Below, piece by piece: positions 1 through 7,242 of a DNA stretch of 15,000 nucleotides. This stretch comes from Penaeus vannamei. Its lineage: Eukaryota > Arthropoda > Malacostraca > Decapoda > Penaeidae. Under the pieces are notes generated by a model. That model ran no database searches and was not told the origin of the DNA. It worked only from the letters and a program-made list of their open reading frames with translations. The position numbers and the translations under genes are program-made. The stretch's first letter is position 1, and every line of letters begins with the position of its first letter. The stretch lies in NCBI RefSeq assembly GCF_042767895.1, contig NC_091570.1:39585441-39600440 (forward strand). The letters are read 5' to 3'.

Positions 1-480
1 CTCGATTCAAATAAAGGGTTTAGATCTACATAGGCCTACCCGGTAGTCGTTAAACAACTTTTTTTTCGTTTCTTTCAACCCGAGGGAGAGGAGGCAGTAA
101 AGTTCACCCCACGCATGTATTTCACCTAATTTGCATCCTTAACATCTAACCTTCAATGGGGAATCGAGCCACGCGTAAAACAAAACAAAAAAAGGGGGGG
201 GGGGTTGAGATCCTCCAAGACAAAACAACCGACATCAATAATAATTTTTTCGATTTGTTTTGCCAACGTGAATCTCAACCGCTGCTTTCCCGCGCGGAAG
301 ACTAAATACAGCGCCGTGCCGGATGTGAACGGAGCCCGGAGCGAGATGTGAATTACGAACGGGATGGACTACTTAAAGTTATTTTTCATTTCATGGCGAA
401 CGCTGAGGAAATGGGGGCGAGGAAGATATCAAAGATTTTAAACAATTCTTTAATTTCATTCGTAAACAGATCGAGAGAGG
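1..480. other. Non-repetitive flank, no gene recognised
   Basis: This stretch is mixed-composition sequence with no tandem structure apart from an A7G11 homopolymer junction near 187-204 and short T runs at 60-66 and 245-250. A 67-codon open frame beginning at 348 runs into the GA-rich repeat and becomes Arg/Glu low complexity, so I do not regard it as a gene. A perfect octamer ATTTGCAT lies at 129-136 and the motif TAGGCCTA at 31-38 recalls the satellite near 5300 and 6100, but neither is sufficient for a functional call. Confidence 0.6.
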
Positions 481-586
481 CAGACAGACAAGCAGAAAAG
501 AGAGAGAGGGAGAGAAAGAGAGAGGCAGAAACAGACAGACACATAGAATGAGATGTATAGAAAGAGATGTATAGAAAGGGAGGGGG

Positions 587-683
<97 letters not shown>

Positions 684-830
684 AATAATAGAGATAATAG
701 AGAGAAAAAGAGACAGAGACAGACGGGCAGACAAAGTGACAGACAGACAGACAGACAAAGAGATAAAAGAGACAGACAAACAGACAGACAAAGAAATAAA
801 AGAGAGAGAGAAACAGAAAATATCCATTAC
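481..830. repeat. GA microsatellite (44 units) with GACA/GATA-type flanks
   Basis: An uninterrupted (GA)44 run occupies 593-680. On both sides the sequence is degenerate purine-rich GACA, GAAA and GATA words, including a perfect GACA run at about 738-757. The perfect core inside a degenerate shell is the usual picture of a microsatellite that is still changing length. All open frames here, such as Arg/Glu on the plus strand and Ser/Leu on the minus strand, are repeat translations. Confidence 0.95.
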
Positions 831-937
831 ATAATCGGGGAAGAGGATGTAAACACTTTAACCCAAACCCTTTCACTCTCGTTAGCAACCCCGAGCAGCT
901 GTTCCAAAAGAGAGGTTCAGTCTATGGTTCATAGCAG
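831..937. other. Short non-repetitive spacer
   Basis: About 100 bases of mixed sequence separate two GA-rich domains. No motif, RNA fold or coding signal stands out. Confidence 0.5.
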
Positions 938-1035
938 AAAGGGGAGAGAGAGAGACCCGATAAAGGAGGGAGGGAGGGAGGGAGGGAGAGGGAGAGGGAG
1001 AGGGAGAGGGAGAGGGAGAGGGAGAGGGAGAGGGG

Positions 1036-1081
<46 letters not shown>

Positions 1082-1310
1082 GGAGAGAAGGGGAGGGGGG
1101 GAAGGAGGAGAGAGGAGAGAGAGAGAGGGAGAGGAGGAGAGGGGGAGAAAGCAAGAGAGAGAGAGAGAAGAGATGGAGAGAAAGCAAGAGAGAGAGAGAG
1201 AGGATGGAGAGAGAGCAAGAGAGAGAGAGAGAGAGAGATGGAGAGAAAGCAAGAGAGAGAAAGAGAAAGAGAAAGCAAGAGAGAGAGAGGCAGAGGGGGG
1301 AAGTTGAATA
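938..1310. repeat. GGGA / GGGAGA / GA purine tract with a small minisatellite
   Basis: Successive sub-blocks are GGGA (966-987), the hexamer GGGAGA (about 985-1038), perfect GA (about 1039-1074), then a region from about 1146 to 1270 in which a core of the form GATGGAGAGAAAGCAAGAG recurs four times, separated by GA runs of different length (spacing about 30-36 bp). The plus strand is purine-only over almost the whole block. Confidence 0.9.
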
Positions 1311-1460
1311 ATGTGAGAAGAGATAAACGCACGAGAGACAAAAAAATAAAAAAAACAAAGTTTAAATACAAAACGAAAAAAAAGAAAGTCGGTAGACAAA
1401 TAAAATTAAAAGACAGGGAGACGAGACCGCCATACAAAAAAAAAAAAAAAAAAAAAAAAA
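1311..1460. repeat. A-rich block ending in A25
   Basis: An A-rich stretch contains several A6-A8 runs and ends with 25 consecutive A at 1436-1460. A long A run can mark the 3' end of a retroposed element, but there is no recognisable element body upstream, only GA repeat, and no target-site duplication is evident, so I call it a homopolymer only. Confidence 0.8.
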
Positions 1461-1600
1461 CGCCAGTCACGGGGCTTCCGCTTAAACAGCCTTAGATCCT
1501 CCCAAGACGAACGGTTAAATGAGTAAAATTAATCACGCGAAGTTTGTAACGAACGCGCAAACAGCTGTCGCAGTCCTACGTCTCTTGTAGCTACAGCGGA
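1461..1600. other. Non-repetitive spacer between poly-A and GT tract
   Basis: Mixed sequence without coding or RNA signals. The word GATCCTCCCAAGAC near 1495 loosely resembles GATCCTCCAAGAC near 210; both follow homopolymer-rich DNA, but the similarity is short. Confidence 0.45.
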
Positions 1601-1603
1601 CCC

Positions 1604-1975
<372 letters not shown>

Positions 1976-1988
1976 TTATATCTATATC

Positions 1989-2018
1989 TCTATCTATCTA
2001 CACAGAGAGATAGATAGA
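1989..2018. repeat. Perfect 11-bp inverted repeat (TCTA/TAGA)
   Basis: TCTATCTATCT at 1989-1999 is exactly complementary to AGATAGATAGA at 2008-2018, with an 8-nt loop. It sits where the GT/TATA tract ends and ordinary GC-rich sequence begins, and is itself made of the tetranucleotide TATC meeting its complement. Confidence 0.85.
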
Positions 2019-2039
2019 TATCAGGGTGTTCTCGTCTGT

Positions 2040-2240
2040 TTGACAACGTCCCTGCTGCAAAATTAGCGGCCCTTCCCTCCAATGGCCGCGCATCAGCCCC
2101 CATGAGCGAACAATCGACCCAACAAGGCCAGTTTCCTTTCCTCCGCCCGCCCAGCCCGCCCCTGCCCGCCCCTGCCCGCCCCTGCCCGCCCGCCCCCCGA
2201 TTTCCCACTCGCTGGAGACCAAGAGGGACACGGGATGCAT
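2040..2240. other. GC-rich non-repetitive block with a 10-bp CCCGCCCCTG repeat
   Basis: The block is GC-rich and contains CpGs. At 2155-2184 the decamer CCCGCCCCTG is repeated three times and followed by related CCCGCC words, giving a series of GC-box-like sites. Open frames of 72-80 codons on the minus strand are Gly/Arg-rich shadows of this repeat. A CpG-rich promoter is conceivable but no transcript start or coding exon can be placed downstream with confidence. Confidence 0.5.
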
Positions 2241-2248
2241 GATAGAAT

Positions 2249-2373
2249 ATTTTGAGCCTGTTGAGATCCTTCCTTCCTTCCTTCTTCTTCTTCTTCTTCT
2301 CCTCCTCCTCCTCCTCCTCCCCTGCGCAGGGTGGAGGAAGAGCGCCAGCGGAGGACTCGGCTGGAGGCCTTTC
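2249..2373 (+). repeat. Unit A of a three-unit repeat, with exon-like segment
   Basis: The unit starts with TATTTTGAGCCTGTTGAGAT, passes through CTT and CCT pyrimidine tracts, then CCTGCGCAG, and ends with a 38-base exon-like segment from 2330. That segment matches the one at 2694 with three transitions in about 47 bases including the CCTGCGCAG. In the shared frame it reads V-EEERQRRTRLE, then diverges exactly where the next unit begins (about 2368-2375), continuing as AFRILSLLRS before entering pyrimidine repeat. The abrupt junction indicates duplication rather than a complete exon. Confidence 0.6.
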
Positions 2374-2374
2374 G

Positions 2375-2470
2375 TATTTTGAGCCTGTTGAGATCCTTCC
2401 TCCTTCTTCTCCTTCTCCTTCTTCTTTTTATTTTTAAATTAAATTAAATAATTCTTTTTTTTTTTTTTAG
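2375..2470 (+). repeat. Unit B, truncated, with AT-rich interruption
   Basis: This unit repeats the opening words of unit A (TATTTTGAGCCTGTTGAGAT), continues with CTT/CTC repeats, and is then replaced from about 2427 by an AT-rich stretch ending in a T run of about 14 at 2455-2468. The GCGCAG and exon-like segment present in units A and C are missing. Confidence 0.6.
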
Positions 2471-2693
2471 TATTTTTGAGCTTCTTCTGAGATCTCCTTT
2501 TCTTTCTCCTTCTCCTTCTCCTTCTCCTTCTCCAGCCTCCTTCTCCTTCTCCTCCTCACTTCTCCTCCTCCCTTCTCCTCCGCCTTCTCCTCCGCCTTCT
2601 CCTCCCCCTTCCCCTCCTCCTCCTCCTCCTACCTATATCTTCCTCTCCCTCCTCCTCCTTCTCCTCCCCTCCCCCACCCCCACCCCTGCGCAG
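2471..2693 (+). repeat. Unit C: diverged head plus long CTT/CTC/CCT pyrimidine tract
   Basis: The head TATTTTTGAGCTTCTTCTGA is a diverged copy of the heads at 2250 and 2376. It is followed by about 190 bases of nearly pure pyrimidine (TTCTCC, CTCCTC and CCCCAC words) ending in CCTGCGCAG at 2685-2693. Functionally this would be an exceptionally long polypyrimidine tract in front of a 3' splice site. Confidence 0.65.
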
Positions 2694-2790
2694 GATGGAG
2701 GAGGAGTGCCAGCGGAGGACTCGGCTGGAGGGCCAGCAGCGCCCGCGGACGAGGCGCCCGGGGAAGTGCCTCATTAAGGTGGCACGGTGA
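2694..2790 (+). other. Candidate terminal coding exon (31 codons)
   Basis: A pyrimidine tract and GCGCAG precede 2694. From ATG at 2695 a frame runs for 31 codons to TGA at 2788-2790, reading MEEECQRRTRLEG then a basic tail ending GKCLIKVAR. The charged, Gln/Arg/Glu-rich start would suit the end of a coiled coil. The first twelve codons are preserved in frame in the duplicate at 2331, with one synonymous and two non-synonymous transitions. I do not recognise the protein family. It could instead be chance sequence inside a duplicated repeat unit; no upstream partner exon is visible. Confidence 0.25.
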
Positions 2791-2865
2791 TGCCGGCCCG
2801 GACCCGCGCCCAGGTGCTGCCTCGCGCAACCCCCGGCCCCGCCCCGCCGCCCTGGCCTCCTCCTC
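2791..2865. other. GC-rich spacer
   Basis: A short CpG-containing stretch (GCCCCGCC words near 2840-2855) between the exon-like segment and the pyrimidine minisatellites. No coding signal beyond low-complexity Pro/Ala frames. Confidence 0.4.
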
Positions 2866-3000
2866 TTCCTCCTACTCCTCTTCCTACTCTTACTCCTCCC
2901 TCCTCCTCCTCTTCCCACTCTTACTCCTCCCTCCTCCTCCTCTTCCCACTCTTACTCCTCCCTCCTCCTCCTCTTCCCACTCTTACTCCTCCCTCCTTCC
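2866..3000. repeat. 31-bp pyrimidine minisatellite, 4 copies
   Basis: Units begin ACTCTTACTCCTCCC at 2886 (first base variant), 2917, 2948 and 2979, an exact 31-bp spacing. The fourth unit changes partway into the neighbouring 25-bp repeat. Confidence 0.9.
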
Positions 3001-3120
3001 TCTTCCTCCCCAACTCCCTCCTTCCTCTTTCTCCCCAACTCCCTCCTTCCTCTTTCTCCCACACTCCCTTTCCTCCTCCTCCTCCTCCTCCTCCTTTTCC
3101 CTTCCTCCCTCCCTCCCATC
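3001..3120. repeat. 25-bp pyrimidine minisatellite, about 3 copies, then CTCC tract
   Basis: The unit CAACTCCCTCCTTCCTCTTT plus CTCCC recurs at about 3011, 3036 and 3061 (25-bp spacing), followed by CTC/TCCC low complexity to 3120. It shares CTCC words with the preceding 31-bp array, so the two probably derive from the same simple tract. Confidence 0.85.
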
Positions 3121-3147
3121 AGGGTTCCACGTGGTGAAAATCAGGGT

Positions 3148-3382
3148 ATTATCATAACAATAATAATAACAATAATAATCATGATGATGATGATGTTTAT
3201 CATTATTATTACTATTATCATTATTATTATTATTATTATTATGATTATGATTATTATCATTATCATTATCGCAATCATCTTTATTTTAATGATGATGATG
3301 ATGATTATTACTATTATCATTATTATTATTATTATTATCATCATCATTATTTTAACCATAATAACAATTATCATAATAAAAT
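3148..3382. repeat. ATT/ATC trinucleotide tract
   Basis: The tract consists of TTA/ATT runs with ATG/ATC variant runs on both strands: GATGAT at 3181-3196 and 3288-3305, TTATTA at about 3219-3242 and 3320-3338. GATTATTACTATTATCATTA-like segments occur twice, so part of the tract is itself duplicated. Ile/Met frames on both strands are repeat shadows. Confidence 0.95.
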
Positions 3383-3508
3383 TGCCCTCTACAACTCATG
3401 CCCCTAGGCATCTCAGGAACACAATAACGCCAAGTCATTATTTCTTCCCTCTTCCCCTCGCCATGCCACATCCACCCAGCACGAAACGCACCCGCATAAA
3501 TACCCAGC
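3383..3508. other. Non-repetitive spacer before the 57-bp array
   Basis: About 125 bases of mixed sequence. No gene or RNA signal seen. Confidence 0.4.
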
Positions 3509-3875
3509 CGACCCCTCCTCCACCTTGACTCATTCCTCGTCGCCAACTTACTCGTCGCATACCCAGCCCGACCCCTCCACCTTGACTCATTCCTCGTCGC
3601 CAACTTACTCGTCGCCAACTTACTCGTCGCATACCCAGCCCGACCCCTCCACCTTGACTCATTCCTCGTCGCCAACTTACTCGTCGCATGAAAACCCGAC
3701 CCCTCTGCATAAACTCATTCCTCGTCGCCAACTTACTCATCGCATACCCAGCCCGACCCCTCCACCTTGACTCATTCCTCGTCGCCAACTTACTCGTCGC
3801 TAACTTACTCATCGCATACCCAGCCCGACCCCTCCACCTTGACTCATTCCTCGTCGCCAACTTACTCATCGCTGC
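3509..3875. repeat. 57/72-bp minisatellite, 6 copies
   Basis: Units begin at CGACCCCTC: 3509, 3569, 3641, 3697, 3754 and 3826, giving lengths 60, 72, 56, 57, 72 and a partial. The 57-bp form contains CTTGACTCATTCCTCGTCGC and CAACTTACTCGTCGCATACC. The 72-bp units carry one extra internal copy of the 15-bp word GTCGCCAACTTACTC (the later one with TCGCTAAC). The unit at 3697 is divergent (GAAAACC, CTGCATAAA). Unit lengths are mostly multiples of three, so long frames stay open on both strands, but the 56-bp unit breaks the frame and I treat these as non-coding. Confidence 0.92.
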
Positions 3876-4320
3876 CACTGACCCTCCTGTCGCTTGCTGA
3901 CCCTTACGCAACCACCTCCTGGACGGCATCACTCAGCTGACACGTGACTCCCGTGCCCCTGTCAACCCCCTGTCTTGCTGAACATGCCCGTGTGGCAGGG
4001 GGACATGGCCTCCTCATGGCACGCCGGCAGGATGTGTGCATAACCGCTCCGTAATTAACTCACGGTGCACACGATGATGCCCTGTGTGTACGTGTGCGCG
4101 TATAGGAAGAAAGTATGTGTGAAAAATGCATCTTCGAACTTCACGTCAAATACTTCTCTTGCGCAGTGAAGTTATTTCATTCTCACTTCACAGTACAAAG
4201 AACATAACGGAATCGAATCAAATATTTTTTTTTTCAAAGGGACAGCCTATTCTCCATTCATCGCCATGATCTCTTCGGGAAATGCGGGGCGGGGACGGGA
4301 GTGGGCGAAGGCAGGATGGA
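3876..4320. other. Non-repetitive stretch, no gene recognised
   Basis: This is one of the longest complex stretches in the window. It contains an E-box CACGTG at 3941-3946 and a short perfect inverted repeat AACTTCAC (4137-4144) / GTGAAGTT (4166-4173). No frame of credible coding character crosses it, and no splice-site pair delimits an obvious exon. It could be intronic or intergenic. Confidence 0.5.
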
Positions 4321-5000
4321 AAGGAAGAAAGGCGAGTAATAAGAGGAGGAGGAGGAGGAGGAAGGAGAGAGTATTAAGGGAGGAATAGGAAGAGGAGGAA
4401 AAGGGGTGAGATAGTAGGGAGGGAGGAACAGGAAGAAGAGGAAAAGGGGTGAGGAAGTAGGGAGGGAGGAATAGGAAGAGGAGGAAAAGGGGTGAGATAG
4501 TAGGGAGGGAGGAATAAGAGGAGGAAAAGGGGTGAGGAAGTAGGGAGGGAGGAATAGGAAGAGGAGGAAAAGGGTGAGATAGTAGGGGAGGAGGAACAGG
4601 AAGAAGGAGGAAACGGGAGTGAGAGATAGTAGGGAGGGAGGAATAGGGATAAAGGAGGAAAAAGGGGGTGAATGATAGTGGGAGGAGGAACAGGAAGAGG
4701 AGGAAAAGGGGTGAGATAGTAGGGAGGAGGAACAGGAAGAGAGGAAAGGGGTGAGAGTAGGGAGGAGAAAAGGGGTGAGAGATAGTAGGGAGGGAGGAAC
4801 AGGAAGGGGAGGAAAAGGGGTGAGATAGTAGGGAGGGAGGAACAGGAAGAGGAGGAAAAGGGGTGAGATAGTAGGGAGGGAGGAAAAGGGGTGAGATAGT
4901 AGGGAGGGAGGAACAGGAAGAGGAGGAAAAGGGGTGAGATAGTAGGGAGGGAGGAATAGGAAGAGGAGGAAAAGGGGTGAGAGATAGTAGGGTAGGAAGA
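4321..5000. repeat. 43-bp purine minisatellite, about 16 copies
   Basis: The consensus is AGGAGGAAAAGGGGTGAGAT followed by AGTAGGGAGGGAGGAACAGGA. Using the T of GGGGTGAG as a register mark, units fall at 4407, 4450, 4493, 4533, 4575, 4620, 4669, 4712, 4752, 4776, 4821, 4864, 4892, 4935 and 4978; most spacings are exactly 43. Deletion units of 24 and 28 and expanded units of 45 and 49 are present. Subtypes differ by AACAGG versus AATAGG and by GAGATAGT versus GAGGAAGT. The minus-strand Pro/Leu/Ser frames are repeat translations. Confidence 0.93.
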
Positions 5001-5190
5001 ACAGAAGGCGAAGGAGGACGAGGAGGGCACCACAGAAACAATACAGACGTGGAGGGAAAGGAACTAATTCGACCACCAGTTCCACGCGAGTAGGAGGAAA
5101 AGGGGCGAGGATAGTAGGGAGGCTCCGGTCGCGTAGGAAGAGGGCGAAAAGCGTCCCTCGGGTGAGCTGGCGCTGCGGCCGCTTTCCGGG
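4974..5190. repeat. Composite module, linker copy 1
   Basis: About 217 bases of largely complex sequence, running from GGGGTGAGAGATAGTAGGGT to GCGGCCGCTTTCCGGG. It corresponds to 5518-5717: shared landmarks are GAGGACGAGGAGGGCACCAC, CAGAAACAATACAGACG, CTAATTCGACCA, GTTCCACGCGAGTAG, GGCTCCGGTCGCGTA, GCGTCCCTC and GCTGGCGCTGCGGCCGC. In this copy three internal patches look like the 43-bp purine unit instead of the sequence found in copy 2. Confidence 0.88.
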
Positions 5191-5290
5191 GTCTGTAATC
5201 TTACTTTTTTGTCTCAGGAAGAGGAGGAAAAGGGGTGAGAGATAGTAGGGAGGGAGGAACAGGTCAAGAGGAAAAAAGCGCGGCGACGGG
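5191..5290. repeat. Junction segment with one stray 43-bp unit
   Basis: A short unshared piece (GTCTGTAATCTTAC, T6, GTCTCAG) leads into one and a half copies of the 43-bp purine unit (about 5216-5275) and then a GCGCGGCGACGGG connector to the GGCCTA satellite. In the second module copy this position is held by the long pyrimidine tract. Confidence 0.7.
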
Positions 5291-5447
5291 TTTCTTAGGC
5301 CTAGGGAATTTGCGGATTCAAAACGAGAGAGAAAAGGTGTTTATTAAATCAATTACTAGGCCTATGGATGTTACGTGTACAAGAAAACACTTTTATTAAC
5401 TCAATTCCTGTATTTCCAGGCCTATAGATTTTACGGATTCTAAACAG
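5291..5447. repeat. GGCCTA satellite, copy 1 (three ~60-bp units)
   Basis: AT-rich units begin at GGCC: 5298, 5359 and 5419. Shared features are GGCCTA-GGATTTTACGGAT, AAAACGAGAGA and TTATTAAATCAATTAC. The last unit is cut at about 5447, where it joins directly to the 43-bp purine array. The block is about 95% identical to 6131-6290. Confidence 0.88.
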
Positions 5448-5520
5448 GGGTGAGATAGTAGGGAGGGAGGAAAAGGGGTGAGATAGTAGGGAGGGAGGAA
5501 TAGGAAGAGGGGGAAAAGGG
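5447..5520. repeat. 43-bp purine minisatellite, second location (about 2 copies)
   Basis: Two to three units of the same GGGGTGAGATAGTAGGGAGG repeat as 4321-5000, opening the second composite module. It begins abruptly after the truncated GGCCTA unit. Confidence 0.88.
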
Positions 5521-5717
5521 GTGAGAGATAGTACGGTAGGAAGAATAGGAGGCGAAGGAGGACGAGGAGGGCACCACAGAAACAATACAGACGCAGAGGA
5601 AGTGCAACTAATTCGACCAGTTCCACGCGAGTAGTCTTAAGAGGGGCGAGGAAGTCGGGGCTCCGGTCGCGTACGTGGCGGCGTCCCTCAAGGCTGGCGC
5701 TGCGGCCGCTTTCCGGG
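5518..5717. repeat. Composite module, linker copy 2
   Basis: About 200 bases colinear with 4974-5190. It looks like the less altered copy: it retains TCTTAAGAGGGGCGAGGAAG and TACGTGGCGGCGTCCCTC where copy 1 has purine-unit-like patches. It ends GCGGCCGCTTTCCGGG, followed directly by the pyrimidine tract. An open frame from 5675 into the tract becomes poly-Ser-Pro then poly-Leu and is not a credible gene. Confidence 0.88.
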
Positions 5718-6095
5718 TTTCTTCTTCTTCTCCTTCTCCTTCTCCTTCTCCTTCTCCTTCTCCTTCTCCTTCTCCTTCTCCTTCTCCTTCTCCTTCTCCT
5801 TCTCCTTCTCCTTCTCCTTCTCCTTCTCCTCCTACTCCTCCTCCCTCCCTCCCTCCTCCTCCTTTCTCCTTCTCCCTTCTCCTTCTCCTCCTCCTCCTCC
5901 TCCTCCTCCTCCTCCTCTTTCTCCTTCTCCTTCTCCTTCTCCTCCTCCTCCTCCTCCTTCTCCTCCTCCTTCTCCTCCTCCTCCTTCTCCTCCTCCTTCT
6001 CCTCCTCCTTCTCCTCCTCCTTCTCCTCCTCCTTCTCCTCCTCCTTCTCCTCCTCCTTCTCCTCCTCCTTCTCCTCCTCCTCCTCCTCCTTTTTC
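5718..6095. repeat. Homopyrimidine tract: CTTCTC hexamer then CCT/CTT 12-mers
   Basis: About 375 consecutive bases with only one purine that I see (an A near 5833). The first 110 bases are near-perfect CTTCTC hexamers; after a mixed CTCCCT block the rest alternates TTCTCCTCCTCC 12-mers with longer CCT runs. The high mirror symmetry is typical of triplex (H-DNA) forming tracts. Confidence 0.93.
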
Positions 6096-6400
6096 TTAGG
6101 CCTAGGGATTTTGCGGATTTTGAAAAAGGGTTTCTTAGGCCTAGGGATTTTGCGGATTCAAAACGAGAGAGAAAAGGTGTTTATCAAATCAATTACTAGG
6201 CCTATGGATGTTACGTGTACAAGGAAACACTTTGTTATTAACTCAATTCCTGTATTTCCAGGCCTATAGATTTTACGGATTCAAAACGAAAGAAAAAAAA
6301 CTTTGTTATTAAATCAATAACTATATTTCCTTGGCCTAGATATTACGGACATCAAACGAGAGAGAAAACATATTTATCAAATCATTTACTGAATTAAATA
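6092..6400. repeat. GGCCTA satellite, copy 2 (five units)
   Basis: GGCC marks fall at 6099, 6138, 6199, 6261 and 6333, giving units of 39 (truncated), 61, 62 and 72 bp plus a degenerate last unit (GGCCTAGATATTACGGACAT, ending in ATTTATCAAATCATTTACTG). The consensus is GGCCTATRGATTTTACGGAT, CAAAACGAGAGA, AAACA-TTTGTTATTAAATCA, ATTACTGTATTTCCTA. The divergence between units shows an older tandem repeat than the module duplication that copied it. Confidence 0.88.
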
Positions 6401-6665
6401 AAAGAAGGAATGAAGAACAAGAAAAAGAGGTGTTGAAACAGAGGAGGAGGAAGAAAAGGAAAAAAAATGCAGCACGTACATAAATAACACAACAGAAGGC
6501 AGAAAAAAACTCTACAACAACAGCAAAAGAATACAAAAAACTCCCGGGCAACAAGACGCGCCATCATCTTCCATAAACCACAATAAAAGCTCTAAAACCG
6601 AGGCGCAAACACACCCATATGGCGAACCCGAGCGAGAGACAAACACAATAAAAGTTGAAGGCTGT
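6401..6665. other. A-rich non-repetitive stretch, no gene recognised
   Basis: The first half is A-rich with GAGGAGGAAGAAAAGG words; the second half (6550-6660) is mixed. Two AATAAAAG words occur at about 6583 and 6648. A 72-codon Phe-rich minus-strand frame here has no recognisable domain. No RNA gene was seen. Confidence 0.4.
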
Positions 6666-7070
6666 GTGAGAGCGAGGGAGAAAATGTCAAGCGGTTTTTC
6701 AGGAGGGAGGGAGAGAGGGGAAGAGAGAAGAGGGGAGGGGAAAGGGAGGGACAGGAAGAGAAAGAGGGAGGGGGAAGGGAGAGGAAGGGAGGGAAGGGAG
6801 AGGAAGAAAGAGGGAGGGGGAAGTGAGGAGGATGAGGGAGACAGAGGGAGGAGGAGGAGGAGGGGGAGAGAGAGAGGAAGAGGGAGGACGAGGAGGGGAG
6901 AGGAAGAGGAAGAGGGAGGAGGGGAGAAGAGAAAGGGAGGAGGAAAGAGGGAAGGGAGGAAAAGGGGAGAGGAAGGGAGAGAGAGAGAGAGAGAAGGAGA
7001 AGAGAGAAAGAGGGGAAAAGGAAGGAGAGAGGGAGGGGGAAAGAGAAAGAGAAAGACAAAGGCCCAAAAA
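6666..7070. repeat. GGGAGA/GGAAGA purine tract
   Basis: About 400 bases almost wholly purine on the plus strand, built of GGGA, GAGA and GGAAGA words without a fixed period. The large Ser/Pro/Leu minus-strand frame and Arg/Glu plus-strand frame across it are low-complexity shadows. Confidence 0.92.
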
Positions 7071-7242
7071 ATGCTAGAAAGAATTGGGGACGGAACTTTC
7101 TCGCCAGCGTCGCGGCGTGGACGAGGAGCAGCCGAAGAATACAATGCACAGGGATTTACATACTGCATGCGAGGATATGTAGACGCCGAGACTGATGGAT
7201 AGAGACAGAGACAGAAATGAAGGCGAGGATAAATACGAAGAT
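7071..7242. other. Non-repetitive spacer
   Basis: About 130 bases of complex sequence (7075-7200) followed by GACAGA/GATA words leading into the next array. No domain, splice pair or RNA gene is recognised. Confidence 0.4.

Noticed and set aside
1436..1460. Poly-A tail of a retroposed element
   Set aside because: No SINE, LINE or processed-gene body is visible upstream and no target-site duplication was found.
208..1515. GATCCTCCAAGAC at about 210 and GATCCTCCCAAGAC at about 1495 as dispersed repeat ends
   Set aside because: The match is about 13 bases with an indel and flanks do not align; too short to claim.
3438..3932. Possible repeat protein encoded by the 57-bp minisatellite
   Set aside because: A 19-residue repeat is readable on both strands, but the 56-bp unit at 3641 shifts the frame and variation shows no codon bias in its placement.
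4137..4173. AACTTCAC/GTGAAGTT hairpin
   Set aside because: Perfect 8-bp arms with a 21-nt loop are expected by chance in a window of this length.
5675..6199. 174-codon plus-strand frame beginning MAASLKAGAAAA
   Set aside because: After about 15 residues it is (Ser-Pro)n then poly-Leu, read from CTTCTC/CTC repeats. No domain and no regulatory context.
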